Below are positions 1 to 5,699 of a stretch of DNA of 12,401 bases, piece by piece. How positions within the stretch are numbered: the stretch's first letter is position 1; each line of letters begins with the position of its first letter. The notes beneath the pieces were generated by a model, which ran no database searches, was not told where the DNA came from, and saw nothing but the letters and a program-made list of their open reading frames with translations. The translations under genes were made by a program, and so were the position numbers. The stretch is from Phascolarctobacterium sp. (lineage in GTDB: Bacteria; Bacillota; Negativicutes; Acidaminococcales; Acidaminococcaceae). The stretch spans positions 1 to 12,401 of the forward strand of contig JAEDNJ010000027.1 in assembly GCA_016302525.1 (NCBI GenBank), written 5' to 3'.

Positions 1-80
1 GAAGTAAGCATGGGCTTAATTTGTATCATACAGCCATGTAAATTAAAACAGCTAAGTACAATTCTTTTATATTGTCAAAG

Positions 81-97
81 AGCAGTGAGCCTCTGCT
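81..97 (-). terminator. possible weak terminator of the repeat-protein gene
   Basis: Just beyond the stop codon of the minus-strand repeat-protein gene, AGCAG and CTGCT can form a 5-bp stem around a 7-base loop. On the minus strand it is followed by CTTTGAC and an A/T-rich run rather than a clean T-tract. It is the only candidate terminator between the gene and the window edge, and a poor one. Confidence 0.25.
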
Positions 98-100
98 AAA

Positions 101-916
101 TTACAGGGTAGCCAGCTTAGCCTTAGCGCAGGGGCAGCCTTTAGCAGCAGCTAATTCAACATATTTTTTACCGGAAACCATGTGACCAGCTTCTAAAGCC
201 TTTTTAGCCATGCCCATCATGCTTTCAGCATAAGCGATGTCTGCTAATTTAGCTTGAGCGCAGGGGCAGCCCTTAGCAGCAGCCAGCTCTAAGTATTTTT
301 TGCCGGAAACCATGTGACCAGCCTCTAAAGCTTTTTTAGCCATACCCATCATGCTTTCAGCATAAACTAAGTCAGCCAGCTTAGCCTTAGCGCAGGGGCA
401 GCCTTTAGCGGCAGCTAATTCAACATATTTCTTGCCAGCTACCTTGTGGCCCATGCCTAAGAATTTGTCAGCCAGACCCAGCATAGCCTTTGCATAAGCC
501 ATGTCAGCTAAGAATGCTTTAGCTTCTGCATTGCCAGCTTCAGCAGCTAAATCAACATATTTTTTTCCAGAAACCATGTGGCCAGCCTCTAAAGCTTTTT
601 TAGCCATGCCCATCATAGCTTCGCCGTAAGCAGCAATTTTAGTAGTTTCAGCAGCGATTTCTTCATCAGTAATGCCCAGGTTAGCTTTAAACCAAGATAA
701 GATAGCAGGCATATCCTCGCCCTTGTTCAGAATGCTTCTGAAGCTGTGTTTAATTTTGCCTTGGGTGTACAGTCTTTCAACGCCATCCTTTAAATCACAA
801 TCGTCATAACCGAAGTGAGTCAGAATGCTATCCAGAACCAGCTCGCCCTTGCCTTCGATTTTGCTTTCGCTCAGTTTAACAACATTCAAAAATTCTTTTA
901 CTAAAGATTTAGCCAT
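101..916 (-). CDS. Protein with four 44-residue Sel1/TPR-like repeats (three with a CPC motif), function unknown
   Basis: 271 residues. I chose the ATG at 916 (MAKSLVKEF...) because AAGGA lies 8 bases upstream; the in-frame ATG at 925 abuts that site and has no usable spacing. Residues 1-95 form a non-repeated, probably helical domain. Residues 97-140, 141-184, 185-228 and 229-271 are four repeats of about 44 residues on the pattern YAxxMMGMAKKALEAGH, then KKYxELAAAKGCPCAxAKLA. The A..G.A....G......KY...AA..G...A...LA spacing resembles Sel1/TPR-type helical hairpins, which usually mediate protein contacts. Repeats 2-4 carry GCPCA; repeat 1 has GNAEA instead. There is no signal peptide or membrane segment, so it is probably cytoplasmic. 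The CPC pairs could be redox-active or bind metal, but that is inference. It is transcribed away from the SPFH operon and has its own probable promoter. I do not recognise a named family and assign no function. Confidence 0.75.
   Translation of the reverse strand: MAKSLVKEFLNVVKLSESKIEGKGELVLDSILTHFGYDDCDLKDGVERLYTQGKIKHSFRSILNKGEDMPAILSWFKANLGITDEEIAAETTKIAAYGEAMMGMAKKALEAGHMVSGKKYVDLAAEAGNAEAKAFLADMAYAKAMLGLADKFLGMGHKVAGKKYVELAAAKGCPCAKAKLADLVYAESMMGMAKKALEAGHMVSGKKYLELAAAKGCPCAQAKLADIAYAESMMGMAKKALEAGHMVSGKKYVELAAAKGCPCAKAKLATL
104..628 (-). repeat. Four tandem 132-bp in-frame repeats inside the CDS
   Basis: Units lie at 497-628, 365-496, 233-364 and 104-232 (the last is one codon short). 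The period is exactly 132 bp, so the frame is kept. Units 2-4 in gene order share long blocks of identical DNA, for example the GCGCAGGGGCAGCC block recurring at 132-bp intervals. This suggests recent unit duplication or gene conversion; unit 1 in gene order has diverged more. Confidence 0.9.
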
Positions 917-986
917 TAGTAACATCCTTTCTTCATCACACCTCTAAACAACTCTAAAAGAGTAGGGGCGGAAATCATAAAATTTA

Positions 987-1014
987 TATTAGTATATGCA
1001 TACCGATACTATTA
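987..1014. promoter_or_regulatory. Imperfect dyad at the repeat-gene promoter, candidate operator
   Basis: Half-sites TATTAGTAT (987-995) and ATACTATTA (1006-1014) are inverted with 8 of 9 matches and a 10-base spacer holding the palindrome ATGCAT. The half-site centres are 19 bases apart, about two helical turns. The dyad overlaps the predicted start of transcription of the minus-strand repeat-protein gene, a typical place for a dimeric repressor. No regulator is identified. Confidence 0.35.
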
Positions 1015-1016
1015 TA

Positions 1017-1044
1017 ATTATACACCTATAGAGCTGATTTGCAA
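1017..1044 (-). promoter_or_regulatory. Probable promoter of the repeat-protein gene
   Basis: Read on the minus strand: TTGCAA (1044-1039), a 16-base spacer, then TATAAT (1022-1017). A second TATAAT follows directly at 1016-1011. Transcription would begin near 1005-1010 and leave a leader of about 90 bases before the ATG at 916. Confidence 0.5.
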
Positions 1045-1078
1045 AGATAAAATTACTTAATGGCTCAAAATAAATTTG

Positions 1079-1432
1079 TTAACAGAGCTGGTTTAGGGGT
1101 GTGGAGGACAAGGCCTGGGACTTGAGCTTAGATAATAGTAGGCCGTAGAGCATTTCTAAGAGAATTTGCTCGTTAAGGGAAAGCTGGTTTTTACAAACGA
1201 CTAATTTTCCCAGGCTTTGTCCGGAAGAGAGGATAGGTAGCTCTGTTTTGGGTTGGCAAAAAACTTCTGTGGGGATACTCTGGGGTTGATAGTGCACACT
1301 GCCGTAAGTATCTACGAGCAGTAAATCTGCCTTTAAAAGGCGCGCTGCCGGCTCTAGCATAGCAGCAGGGCTTAAATCAGCAGAGTGTGCAATAGTTTCT
1401 AAGTAAAATTGAATTTGATTGGTTGTAAGCAT
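1079..1432 (-). CDS. Small stand-alone GAF-like sensor domain protein (CodY-sensor-like)
   Basis: 117 residues. The ATG at 1432 has a good AAGGAAGGG ribosome binding site 7 bases upstream. The segment ARLLKADLLLVDTYGSVHYQ looks like the first beta hairpin of a GAF domain. The later LPILSSGQSLGKLVV, followed by LSLNEQILLEMLYGLLLSKL, resembles the end of the CodY ligand-binding domain (PIxGGGxRLGTLxL ... DLILAEYGATVVGMEIL). The protein stops there, so there is no winged-helix DNA-binding domain, and the middle part of the domain is much shorter than in CodY. There are no membrane segments. It lies 163 bp upstream of the repeat-protein gene in the same direction and could be co-transcribed with it, though that gene has its own candidate promoter. 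It could be a ligand-sensing adaptor or a degenerate remnant of a regulator. The family call rests on pattern resemblance only. Confidence 0.6.
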   Translation of the reverse strand: MLTTNQIQFYLETIAHSADLSPAAMLEPAARLLKADLLLVDTYGSVHYQPQSIPTEVFCQPKTELPILSSGQSLGKLVVCKNQLSLNEQILLEMLYGLLLSKLKSQALSSTPLNQLC

Positions 1433-1492
1433 AATGAAACCCTTCCTTGATCTTGAAGCATAATGTTTAGCTAGCTATATGAAACTGTCTTA

Positions 1493-1501
1493 AGTATAGC
1501 A
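1493..1501 (-). promoter_or_regulatory. Candidate extended -10 promoter of the GAF-like gene
   Basis: The minus strand reads TGCTATACT, a TGn-extended -10. There is no convincing -35, which such promoters can lack. Transcription would start near 1486, about 55 bases before the ATG at 1432. Confidence 0.35.
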
Positions 1502-1697
1502 CAGGGATTTTTTTTTAGCATTAAGACGAGCTTGGCAGCTAATGTATAGTATATTAGCTTTAATTCAGCCTGCTTATGCTGGCACAAATCGGTCCCTATC
1601 TAATATGAGCTTAGCAAAGAGGCCTCTCTATGAAAATGCTTGCTTGCAAGATTTTTCTCTGCTTCACAAAATTTGTCTTTAAAAAAACATATAATTT

Positions 1698-1706
1698 TGC
1701 TATACT
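1698..1706 (+). promoter_or_regulatory. Candidate extended -10 promoter of the SPFH operon
   Basis: TGCTATACT, a TGn-extended -10 identical to the one found in the opposite direction at 1493-1501. The -35 at 17 bases (TTTAAA) is poor, and a second TATACT follows at 1707-1712. It implies a leader of about 125 bases before the ATG at 1838. Confidence 0.35.
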
Positions 1707-1837
1707 TATACTAGCTAAGCGTGTCTAGCAAATTATAAAAGGCTAGGCATATTTAGCTCTGCGTGTGAGCAGTAAATTTTTTAAGAATTATAAGCAGTTT
1801 GTTTTGCGTTTTTTAGTTTTAAAGGAGGAATTATACT

Positions 1838-3295
1838 ATGGGTTTAATTAAGGCTGCTATCGGCTCCCTGGGTGGCGTATTAGCCGATCAATGGAAAGAG
1901 TTTATTTACTGCGATGCTCTGTCTGAGAATGTACTAGTAACGAAGGGACAAAAACGTATCTCTAGTCAAGGCCGCAGCTCTAATACGGGCGCTGAGGATA
2001 ACATTATTTCTCAGGGCTCTCGCATTGCTGTCAATAATGGTCAATGCATGATTATTGTTGAGCAGGGCAGAGTTGTGGAAGTTTGCGACACACCTGGTGA
2101 ATACACCTACGACAAATCTACTGAGGCCTCTATTTTTGTAGAAGGCTTAAATAAGGAAGGCATTATGAAAGCCTTCAACAAAATGCGAGAGCGTTTCGCA
2201 TTTGGCGGCGACACTGGCAAGGATCAGCGCGTTTACTACCTTAACACTAAAGAGATTATTGGCAACAAATATGGTACTGCTGCTGGAGTTCCCTTCCGCG
2301 TAGTGGATAATCGTATAGGCTTAGACATGGATATTGCTGTTCGTTGCTTTGGCGAATATTCCTATAAGATTGTTAACCCTGTTCTCTTCTATAGTAATGT
2401 TTGCGCTAACATAGAGGATAACTATACCCGCGACCGCATTGACGGCCAATTAAAGTCAGAAGTGCTCTCTGCTTTGCAGCCTGCCTTTGCCAAGATTTCG
2501 GAAATGGGTATTCGTTATTCTGCTGTGCCTGGTCATACTGAAGAGCTGAGCGAGGCTCTCAATGACATTCTGTCTGAAAAATGGGTGGATCTACGTGGTA
2601 TCCAAATTGTTTCCTTCGGCGTATCCAGCATTAAAGCTAGTGAAGAAGACGAGCTAATGATTAAGGAAATCCAACGCAACTATGTTCTGCGTGACCCAGC
2701 TATGGCAGCCGCTCATCTGGCAGGTGCAACCGCTACTTCTATGCAGGGTGCAGCTACTAATCCTAGTGGAGCTATGACTGGCCTTATGGGCATGGGTATG
2801 GTACAAGGTATGACAGGCGGCTCTATGGCCCACCTGTACGCTATGGGCCAACAACAGCAGGCAGCTCAGGCAGCAGCTCCGGCTGATAGCTGGACCTGCA
2901 GCTGCGGCAAGGTTAACACCGGCAAGTTCTGCAACGAATGTGGCGCGAAAAAGCCGGAGCCTAAACCCAGCGGCAACACCTGGACCTGTGCTTGCGGTAC
3001 TGTCAACACTGGCAAATTCTGTAACGAATGTGGCGCAAAGAAGCCCGCAGCTCCTGCAAGCTGGACCTGCAGCTGCGGCACTGTCAACACTGGCAAGTTC
3101 TGCAACGAGTGCGGCGCGAAAAAGCCTGAGGGCGACGGCTCCTGGATTTGCCCGGAATGTGGCACCAAGAACACCACTAAGTTCTGTAACGAGTGCGGCA
3201 CCAAAAAGCCTGAGGGTGACGGCTCCTGGATTTGCCCAGAATGTGGCACCAAGAACACCACCAAGTTCTGCAATGAATGCGGACATAAGCACTAA
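1838..3295 (+). CDS. SPFH-domain protein with five C-terminal zinc ribbons (YdjI-like)
   Basis: 485 residues; AGGAGG lies 9 bases before the ATG. Residues about 1-285 match the bacterial SPFH proteins often labelled 'virion core protein', of which B. subtilis YdjI (envelope stress, with PspA) is an example: MGLIKAAIGS...LADQWKEF at the N-terminus, and DNIISQGSRIAVNNGQ. Residues 285-350 are a low-complexity Ala/Met/Gly/Gln linker. Five zinc ribbons follow, with their leading Trp at residues 352, 382, 409, 436 and 464. The first three read CxCG...FCNECG and the last two CPECG...FCNECG, so two ribbon types coexist. As I recall the Bacillus protein is about 320 residues with a much shorter zinc-ribbon tail; here the tail is expanded. 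SPFH proteins form membrane-associated oligomers, so many copies of a five-ribbon tail would give a dense binding surface (inference). It is first in an operon with the YdjG- and YdjH-like genes, which supports the assignment. Confidence 0.9.
   Translation: MGLIKAAIGSLGGVLADQWKEFIYCDALSENVLVTKGQKRISSQGRSSNTGAEDNIISQGSRIAVNNGQCMIIVEQGRVVEVCDTPGEYTYDKSTEASIFVEGLNKEGIMKAFNKMRERFAFGGDTGKDQRVYYLNTKEIIGNKYGTAAGVPFRVVDNRIGLDMDIAVRCFGEYSYKIVNPVLFYSNVCANIEDNYTRDRIDGQLKSEVLSALQPAFAKISEMGIRYSAVPGHTEELSEALNDILSEKWVDLRGIQIVSFGVSSIKASEEDELMIKEIQRNYVLRDPAMAAAHLAGATATSMQGAATNPSGAMTGLMGMGMVQGMTGGSMAHLYAMGQQQQAAQAAAPADSWTCSCGKVNTGKFCNECGAKKPEPKPSGNTWTCACGTVNTGKFCNECGAKKPAAPASWTCSCGTVNTGKFCNECGAKKPEGDGSWICPECGTKNTTKFCNECGTKKPEGDGSWICPECGTKNTTKFCNECGHKH
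2891..3286 (+). repeat. Five tandem zinc-ribbon units, period 27-30 codons
   Basis: Units start at 2891, 2981, 3062, 3143 and 3227. The last two (period 84 bp) are nearly identical in DNA, and the few differences I see are mostly silent. Units 1-3 form a second similar group. This indicates growth of the tail by in-frame duplication in two stages. The repeat creates long open frames on the opposite strand that are not genes. Confidence 0.85.
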
Positions 3296-3325
3296 TCTTT
3301 ACTAAAGAGTGCTTGCGTTATTTTT
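3287..3325 (+). terminator. Intercistronic hairpin between the SPFH gene and the YdjG-like gene
   Basis: AAGCACT (3287-3293) pairs with AGTGCTT (3308-3314), and inside it CTTT (3297-3300) pairs with AAAG (3304-3307) around a 3-base loop, leaving a 3-base bulge. The stem takes in the last codons and stop of the SPFH gene. A TTATTTTT run comes only 4-6 bases later, so it is more likely a partial terminator or 3'-end stabiliser than a full stop. Confidence 0.45.
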
Positions 3326-3344
3326 GAGGAAAGAAGGATAACAT

Positions 3345-4472
3345 ATGGCGGAGACAAGCACCAGCTTTAAATGTCCCAGCTGTGGCGGTCCTTTGGATTA
3401 TAAGCCTGGTATGACAGACATCCAGTGCGAATACTGTGACACACAGTTTACCATCCAGGCTTTAGAGGCTTTTTATGCCCAAAAGGAAAAAATGGCTGCC
3501 GAGGCGCAAAATGCCAGGGATGCCAAATGGGAGACACAAAAGGCTGGCCAGGAGTGGAGCCTAGAGGAAGAACAGCTCATGCGGGCCTTTACCTGCTCCT
3601 CCTGTGGAGCAGAGATTGTCTGTGATGAAAACACCATGGCTACGGAATGTGTTTATTGCGGCAATCCTACTATGGTACCGGCGCGTTTTGCAGGAGTTTT
3701 AAAGCCTGACTATGTTATTCCCTTTAAGAAAACTAAGGAGGAGGCTGTAGCTGCCCTGAAGGAATTCTATAAGGGAAAATGGCTGCTGCCTGATGAATTT
3801 ACAAAAAACAACCGCGTAGAGGCTATTCAAGGCCTCTACGTGCCCTTTTGGATGTTTGACTCTAGTGTAACAGCTACAGCTACCTTTAAGGCGGAAAATG
3901 ATATGGTCATCGATACTAGCAGCGCAACGATAATCGAAACTAGTGTCTATGAATGTATCCGTAGGGGCACTATGGCCTTTGCGAGAATTCCGGCTGATGG
4001 CAGCAAGCGCATGGATGATAGCTATATGGACAGCATTGAGCCCTTTAATTACGAGGAGCTGCAGCCCTTTAGCTCTGCCTATTTAGCTGGCTATTTAGCA
4101 GATAAATATGATGTTAGCGCCGAGGAAAATGAGCCAAGAGTAGATACTCGTATGAACAATAGCGCTGTGGCTGCGCTGGAAAAAACAGTTGTCGGCTATA
4201 TGCGTGTTGCAGAAAACGAGAGGGCCATTGTCAAGAATGAGGGCAGGGTTGAATATGCTATGGTGCCAGTTTGGATTTTGACCACGCGCTACCAGGATAA
4301 GCCCTACACCTTTATGATGAATGGGCAAACCGGCAAGATGGTAGGCAGTCTGCCCTATTCCAGCACGAAGGCACTCGCGGCCTTTCTCATTGTCTTTTTA
4401 GTTACCTTTGCTGCTTTGTATTTCCTAAACATCAGTCACTACATGGTAGTGCTGCTGGCCATGTTTTTATGA
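3345..4472 (+). CDS. Membrane protein with two N-terminal zinc ribbons (YdjG-like, TFIIB-type zinc ribbon)
   Basis: 375 residues. The ATG at 3345 is preceded by GAAGGAT at suitable spacing. The first ribbon uses C10, C13, C28 and C31 (CPSCG...CEYC). A helical, charged linker (41-80) leads to the second ribbon, C84, C87, C102 and C105 (CSSCG...CVYCG). The middle (about 115-330) contains PDYVIPFKKTKEEA and LYVPFWMFD, typical of the zinc-ribbon family that includes B. subtilis YdjG. The C-terminus (about 341-375) is strongly hydrophobic, enough for one or two membrane helices, so the protein is probably anchored with its bulk in the cytoplasm. It lies 49 bp after the SPFH gene and 14 bp before the TPM gene. 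In Bacillus the homologous set is thought to form a membrane complex linked to PspA; the same complex here is inference. The family is well supported, the exact biochemistry unknown. Confidence 0.85.
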   Translation: MAETSTSFKCPSCGGPLDYKPGMTDIQCEYCDTQFTIQALEAFYAQKEKMAAEAQNARDAKWETQKAGQEWSLEEEQLMRAFTCSSCGAEIVCDENTMATECVYCGNPTMVPARFAGVLKPDYVIPFKKTKEEAVAALKEFYKGKWLLPDEFTKNNRVEAIQGLYVPFWMFDSSVTATATFKAENDMVIDTSSATIIETSVYECIRRGTMAFARIPADGSKRMDDSYMDSIEPFNYEELQPFSSAYLAGYLADKYDVSAEENEPRVDTRMNNSAVAALEKTVVGYMRVAENERAIVKNEGRVEYAMVPVWILTTRYQDKPYTFMMNGQTGKMVGSLPYSSTKALAAFLIVFLVTFAALYFLNISHYMVVLLAMFL

Positions 4473-4486
4473 TGAGGTGAACAATA

Positions 4487-5287
4487 ATGAAGAAAATGTT
4501 TTTCCTGATGACATTATTGCTAGCCTTGTTTGTAAATACAGCCCTTGCGGCTAATGGCTCGCCTACTCCGGCGAAAAAGGTGGCTGTCCAGAGCACGGCT
4601 AGCGTTGTTGATAGGGCAAGGCTTTTAAAGACAGAGGAAATAGCCGCTCTAGAGCAGCAGATTCAGGCTGTGGAGGCTAAGCATAATGCCAGAGTGCTGA
4701 TTTATACGGCGCAAAGAATTAATGGTGGCAAGGCCAGAGACTATGCGCGCACTGTAGTAGACGACATCCTGCCCAATAAAAAGGCAATTATCTGCGTTAT
4801 TACGATGGGCGACAGGCAGTGGTATTTGGCTGCTAATAGGAGCATGAAGGAGTTTGCTGTTACTCAGGAATATGGCATTGATTATATTTCCGAGGAAATG
4901 GTGCCCCACCTGAAGAAGGGGCGTTATGCTCAGGCCTTTAGCACCTACGTTACTAAGTCAGAGGAGCTGATGGACTTTGCCGTAAAAAATGGTCATCCCC
5001 ATGGTGATGAGGATGATTTTGGTATGGTAGCCCTAGGCTTGTCCTTAATTATTGCCTTATTTGCAGGCTATACTGTGCGTAAGGCTTTGATTGCCAAGAT
5101 GAGCAATGTCATTACAGCCTACGAGGCTAATGAATACCTGCTAGAGGATAGTGTGAATATTGAGGAAAGCAAGGATAGCTTCTTATATATCACGACCAAG
5201 GTTATTCCTAAAGCTAAGTCTAGCTCTGGTGGGAGCGGCGGCAGTGATGGCGGCTCCGGCGGCTCTGGCGGTGGTGGCTCGTTCTAA
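4487..5287 (+). CDS. Secreted/membrane TPM-domain protein with Gly/Ser-rich tail (YdjH-like)
   Basis: 266 residues; GAGGTG precedes the ATG. Residues 1-21 form a classic signal peptide (MKKMFFLMTLLLALFVNTALA). Residues about 38-165 are a TPM domain: VVDRARLLKTEEIAALEQQI, then VLIYTAQ, KKAIICVITMGDRQWYLAA, and a helical end. One membrane helix spans about residues 178-198. A cytoplasmic part follows (VITAYEANEYLLEDSVNIEES..FLYITT) and ends in a Gly/Ser-only tail from residue 245 to a final Phe. The expected topology is TPM domain outside, tail inside. TPM domains occur in photosystem II repair and YgcG-type proteins; phosphatase activity has been proposed for some but cannot be read here. The architecture matches B. 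subtilis YdjH, third partner of the SPFH/zinc-ribbon set. It is last in the operon, followed by several hairpin terminators. Confidence 0.85.
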   Translation: MKKMFFLMTLLLALFVNTALAANGSPTPAKKVAVQSTASVVDRARLLKTEEIAALEQQIQAVEAKHNARVLIYTAQRINGGKARDYARTVVDDILPNKKAIICVITMGDRQWYLAANRSMKEFAVTQEYGIDYISEEMVPHLKKGRYAQAFSTYVTKSEELMDFAVKNGHPHGDEDDFGMVALGLSLIIALFAGYTVRKALIAKMSNVITAYEANEYLLEDSVNIEESKDSFLYITTKVIPKAKSSSGGSGGSDGGSGGSGGGGSF

Positions 5288-5309
5288 AGCTTCCATAGTA
5301 TGGCTTTTT
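5286..5309 (+). terminator. Hairpin directly at the operon end
   Basis: CCAT (5293-5296) and ATGG (5300-5303), with AAAG (5286-5289) able to pair with the following CTTT, precede a run of five T. The stem is short, so this would be a weak first terminator ahead of the two stronger ones downstream. Confidence 0.35.
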
Positions 5310-5345
5310 AGCCTGATGTTATAAACAAAAAATCAAGCAATTCAG

Positions 5346-5371
5346 CAGCAGGCCTTGTGCTTGCTGTTTTT
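5346..5371 (+). terminator. Terminator hairpin, copy 1
   Basis: CAGCAGGC (5346-5353) pairs with GCTTGCTG (5359-5366) with one G-U pair around the 5-base loop CTTGT, and TTTTT follows directly. It is a good intrinsic terminator for the SPFH/TPM operon. Upstream CAAGCA (5334-5339) can compete for the same 3' arm. Confidence 0.7.
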
Positions 5372-5470
5372 GCGTTTTGTGTTAAATCTTTTAGAGAGAT
5401 AGTTTTACTAGATGAATGTTTTAGCTGGTTTTTTCTATTAGTGTTATAAACAAAAAATCAAGCAATTCAG

Positions 5471-5496
5471 CAGCAAGCCTCGTGCTTGCTGTTTTT
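5471..5496 (+). terminator. Terminator hairpin, copy 2
   Basis: CAGCAAGC (5471-5478) pairs perfectly with GCTTGCTG (5484-5491) around CTCGT, followed by TTTTT. This is the second copy of the duplicated cassette; relative to copy 1 the G-U pair is an A-U pair and the stem is slightly stronger. Confidence 0.75.
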
Positions 5497-5515
5497 GCGT
5501 TCTGCGCTAAATCTT

Positions 5516-5660
5516 GTATAATGAAATTTTTATGCTGAACATGACTTAACTGGATTTTAAATGAAAATGGTTAATTATTAATAGAATTTATCTTTATAGA
5601 AAATAATACTGCACTAAATTTCATATCAATATGTTTTTAATATTGTGGCCTAATATGTGG
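5516..5660. other. A/T-rich spacer with no recognised gene
   Basis: Between the duplicated terminators and the carD promoters. The only motif seen is a possible promoter-like TTGCGT (5495-5500) - 16 bases - TATAAT (5517-5522) at the edge of the second terminator copy. It has no reading frame or clear RNA structure after it, so I give it little weight. Confidence 0.4.
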
Positions 5661-5689
5661 TTGACATAACAAATTGATGATGATATAAT
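5661..5689 (+). promoter_or_regulatory. carD promoter P1, full consensus
   Basis: TTGACA (5661-5666), a 17-base spacer ending in TGA, and TATAAT (5684-5689). This is a full housekeeping-sigma consensus with an extended -10. Predicted start near 5696, about 130 bases before carD. Confidence 0.85.
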
Positions 5690-5699
5690 AAAATATTTT

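Larger units (their letters stand above)
1433..1837. other. 405-bp divergent intergenic region
   Basis: An A/T-rich spacer between the minus-strand GAF-like gene and the plus-strand SPFH operon. It holds one candidate extended -10 promoter in each direction (listed separately), the short palindrome AGAGGCCTCT at about 1619-1628, and a CTTGC/GCAAG inverted repeat near 1639-1650. I see no RNA gene. A 31-codon reading frame at about 1630 lacks a ribosome binding site. Confidence 0.6.
5317..5515. repeat. Duplicated 74-bp terminator cassette, 125-bp period
   Basis: Copies at 5317-5390 and 5442-5515 differ at five positions, all of them transitions. Both begin TGTTATAAACAAAAAATC and end TAAATCTT. 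Weaker similarity extends outside the core: TGG followed by T-rich DNA at 5301 and 5426, and TTA.CTGG at 5421 and 5546, all spaced exactly 125 bp. So the duplicated unit may be about 125 bp with faster drift outside the hairpin. No coding potential. Confidence 0.85.

Noticed and set aside
917..925. Repeat-protein start at the ATG at 925
   Set aside because: The ribosome binding site AAGG directly abuts this ATG, leaving no spacing; the ATG at 916 is correctly placed.
1630..1728. 31-codon reading frame in the divergent spacer
   Set aside because: No ribosome binding site and A/T-driven composition; it overlaps the candidate promoter of the SPFH operon.
2654..3292. Long minus-strand open frames (212 and 135 codons) opposite the zinc-ribbon repeats
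   Set aside because: They arise from the repetitive Cys/Gly/Lys coding DNA, have low-complexity translations and lack ribosome binding sites; the plus-strand frame has clear domains.
2940..3305. Plus-strand 121-codon frame overlapping the SPFH gene tail
   Set aside because: It is a frame-shifted reading of the zinc-ribbon repeats with an Ala/Ser/Thr-rich translation and no independent start signal.
5317..5515. CRISPR array or mobile-element ends
   Set aside because: Only two copies, each centred on a hairpin with a T-run; no spacers of uniform length, no cas or transposase genes nearby.
5495..5522. Promoter at the edge of the second terminator copy driving a small RNA
   Set aside because: TTGCGT-16-TATAAT is acceptable, but no structured RNA, terminator or reading frame follows before the carD promoters; A/T-rich DNA gives such matches by chance.
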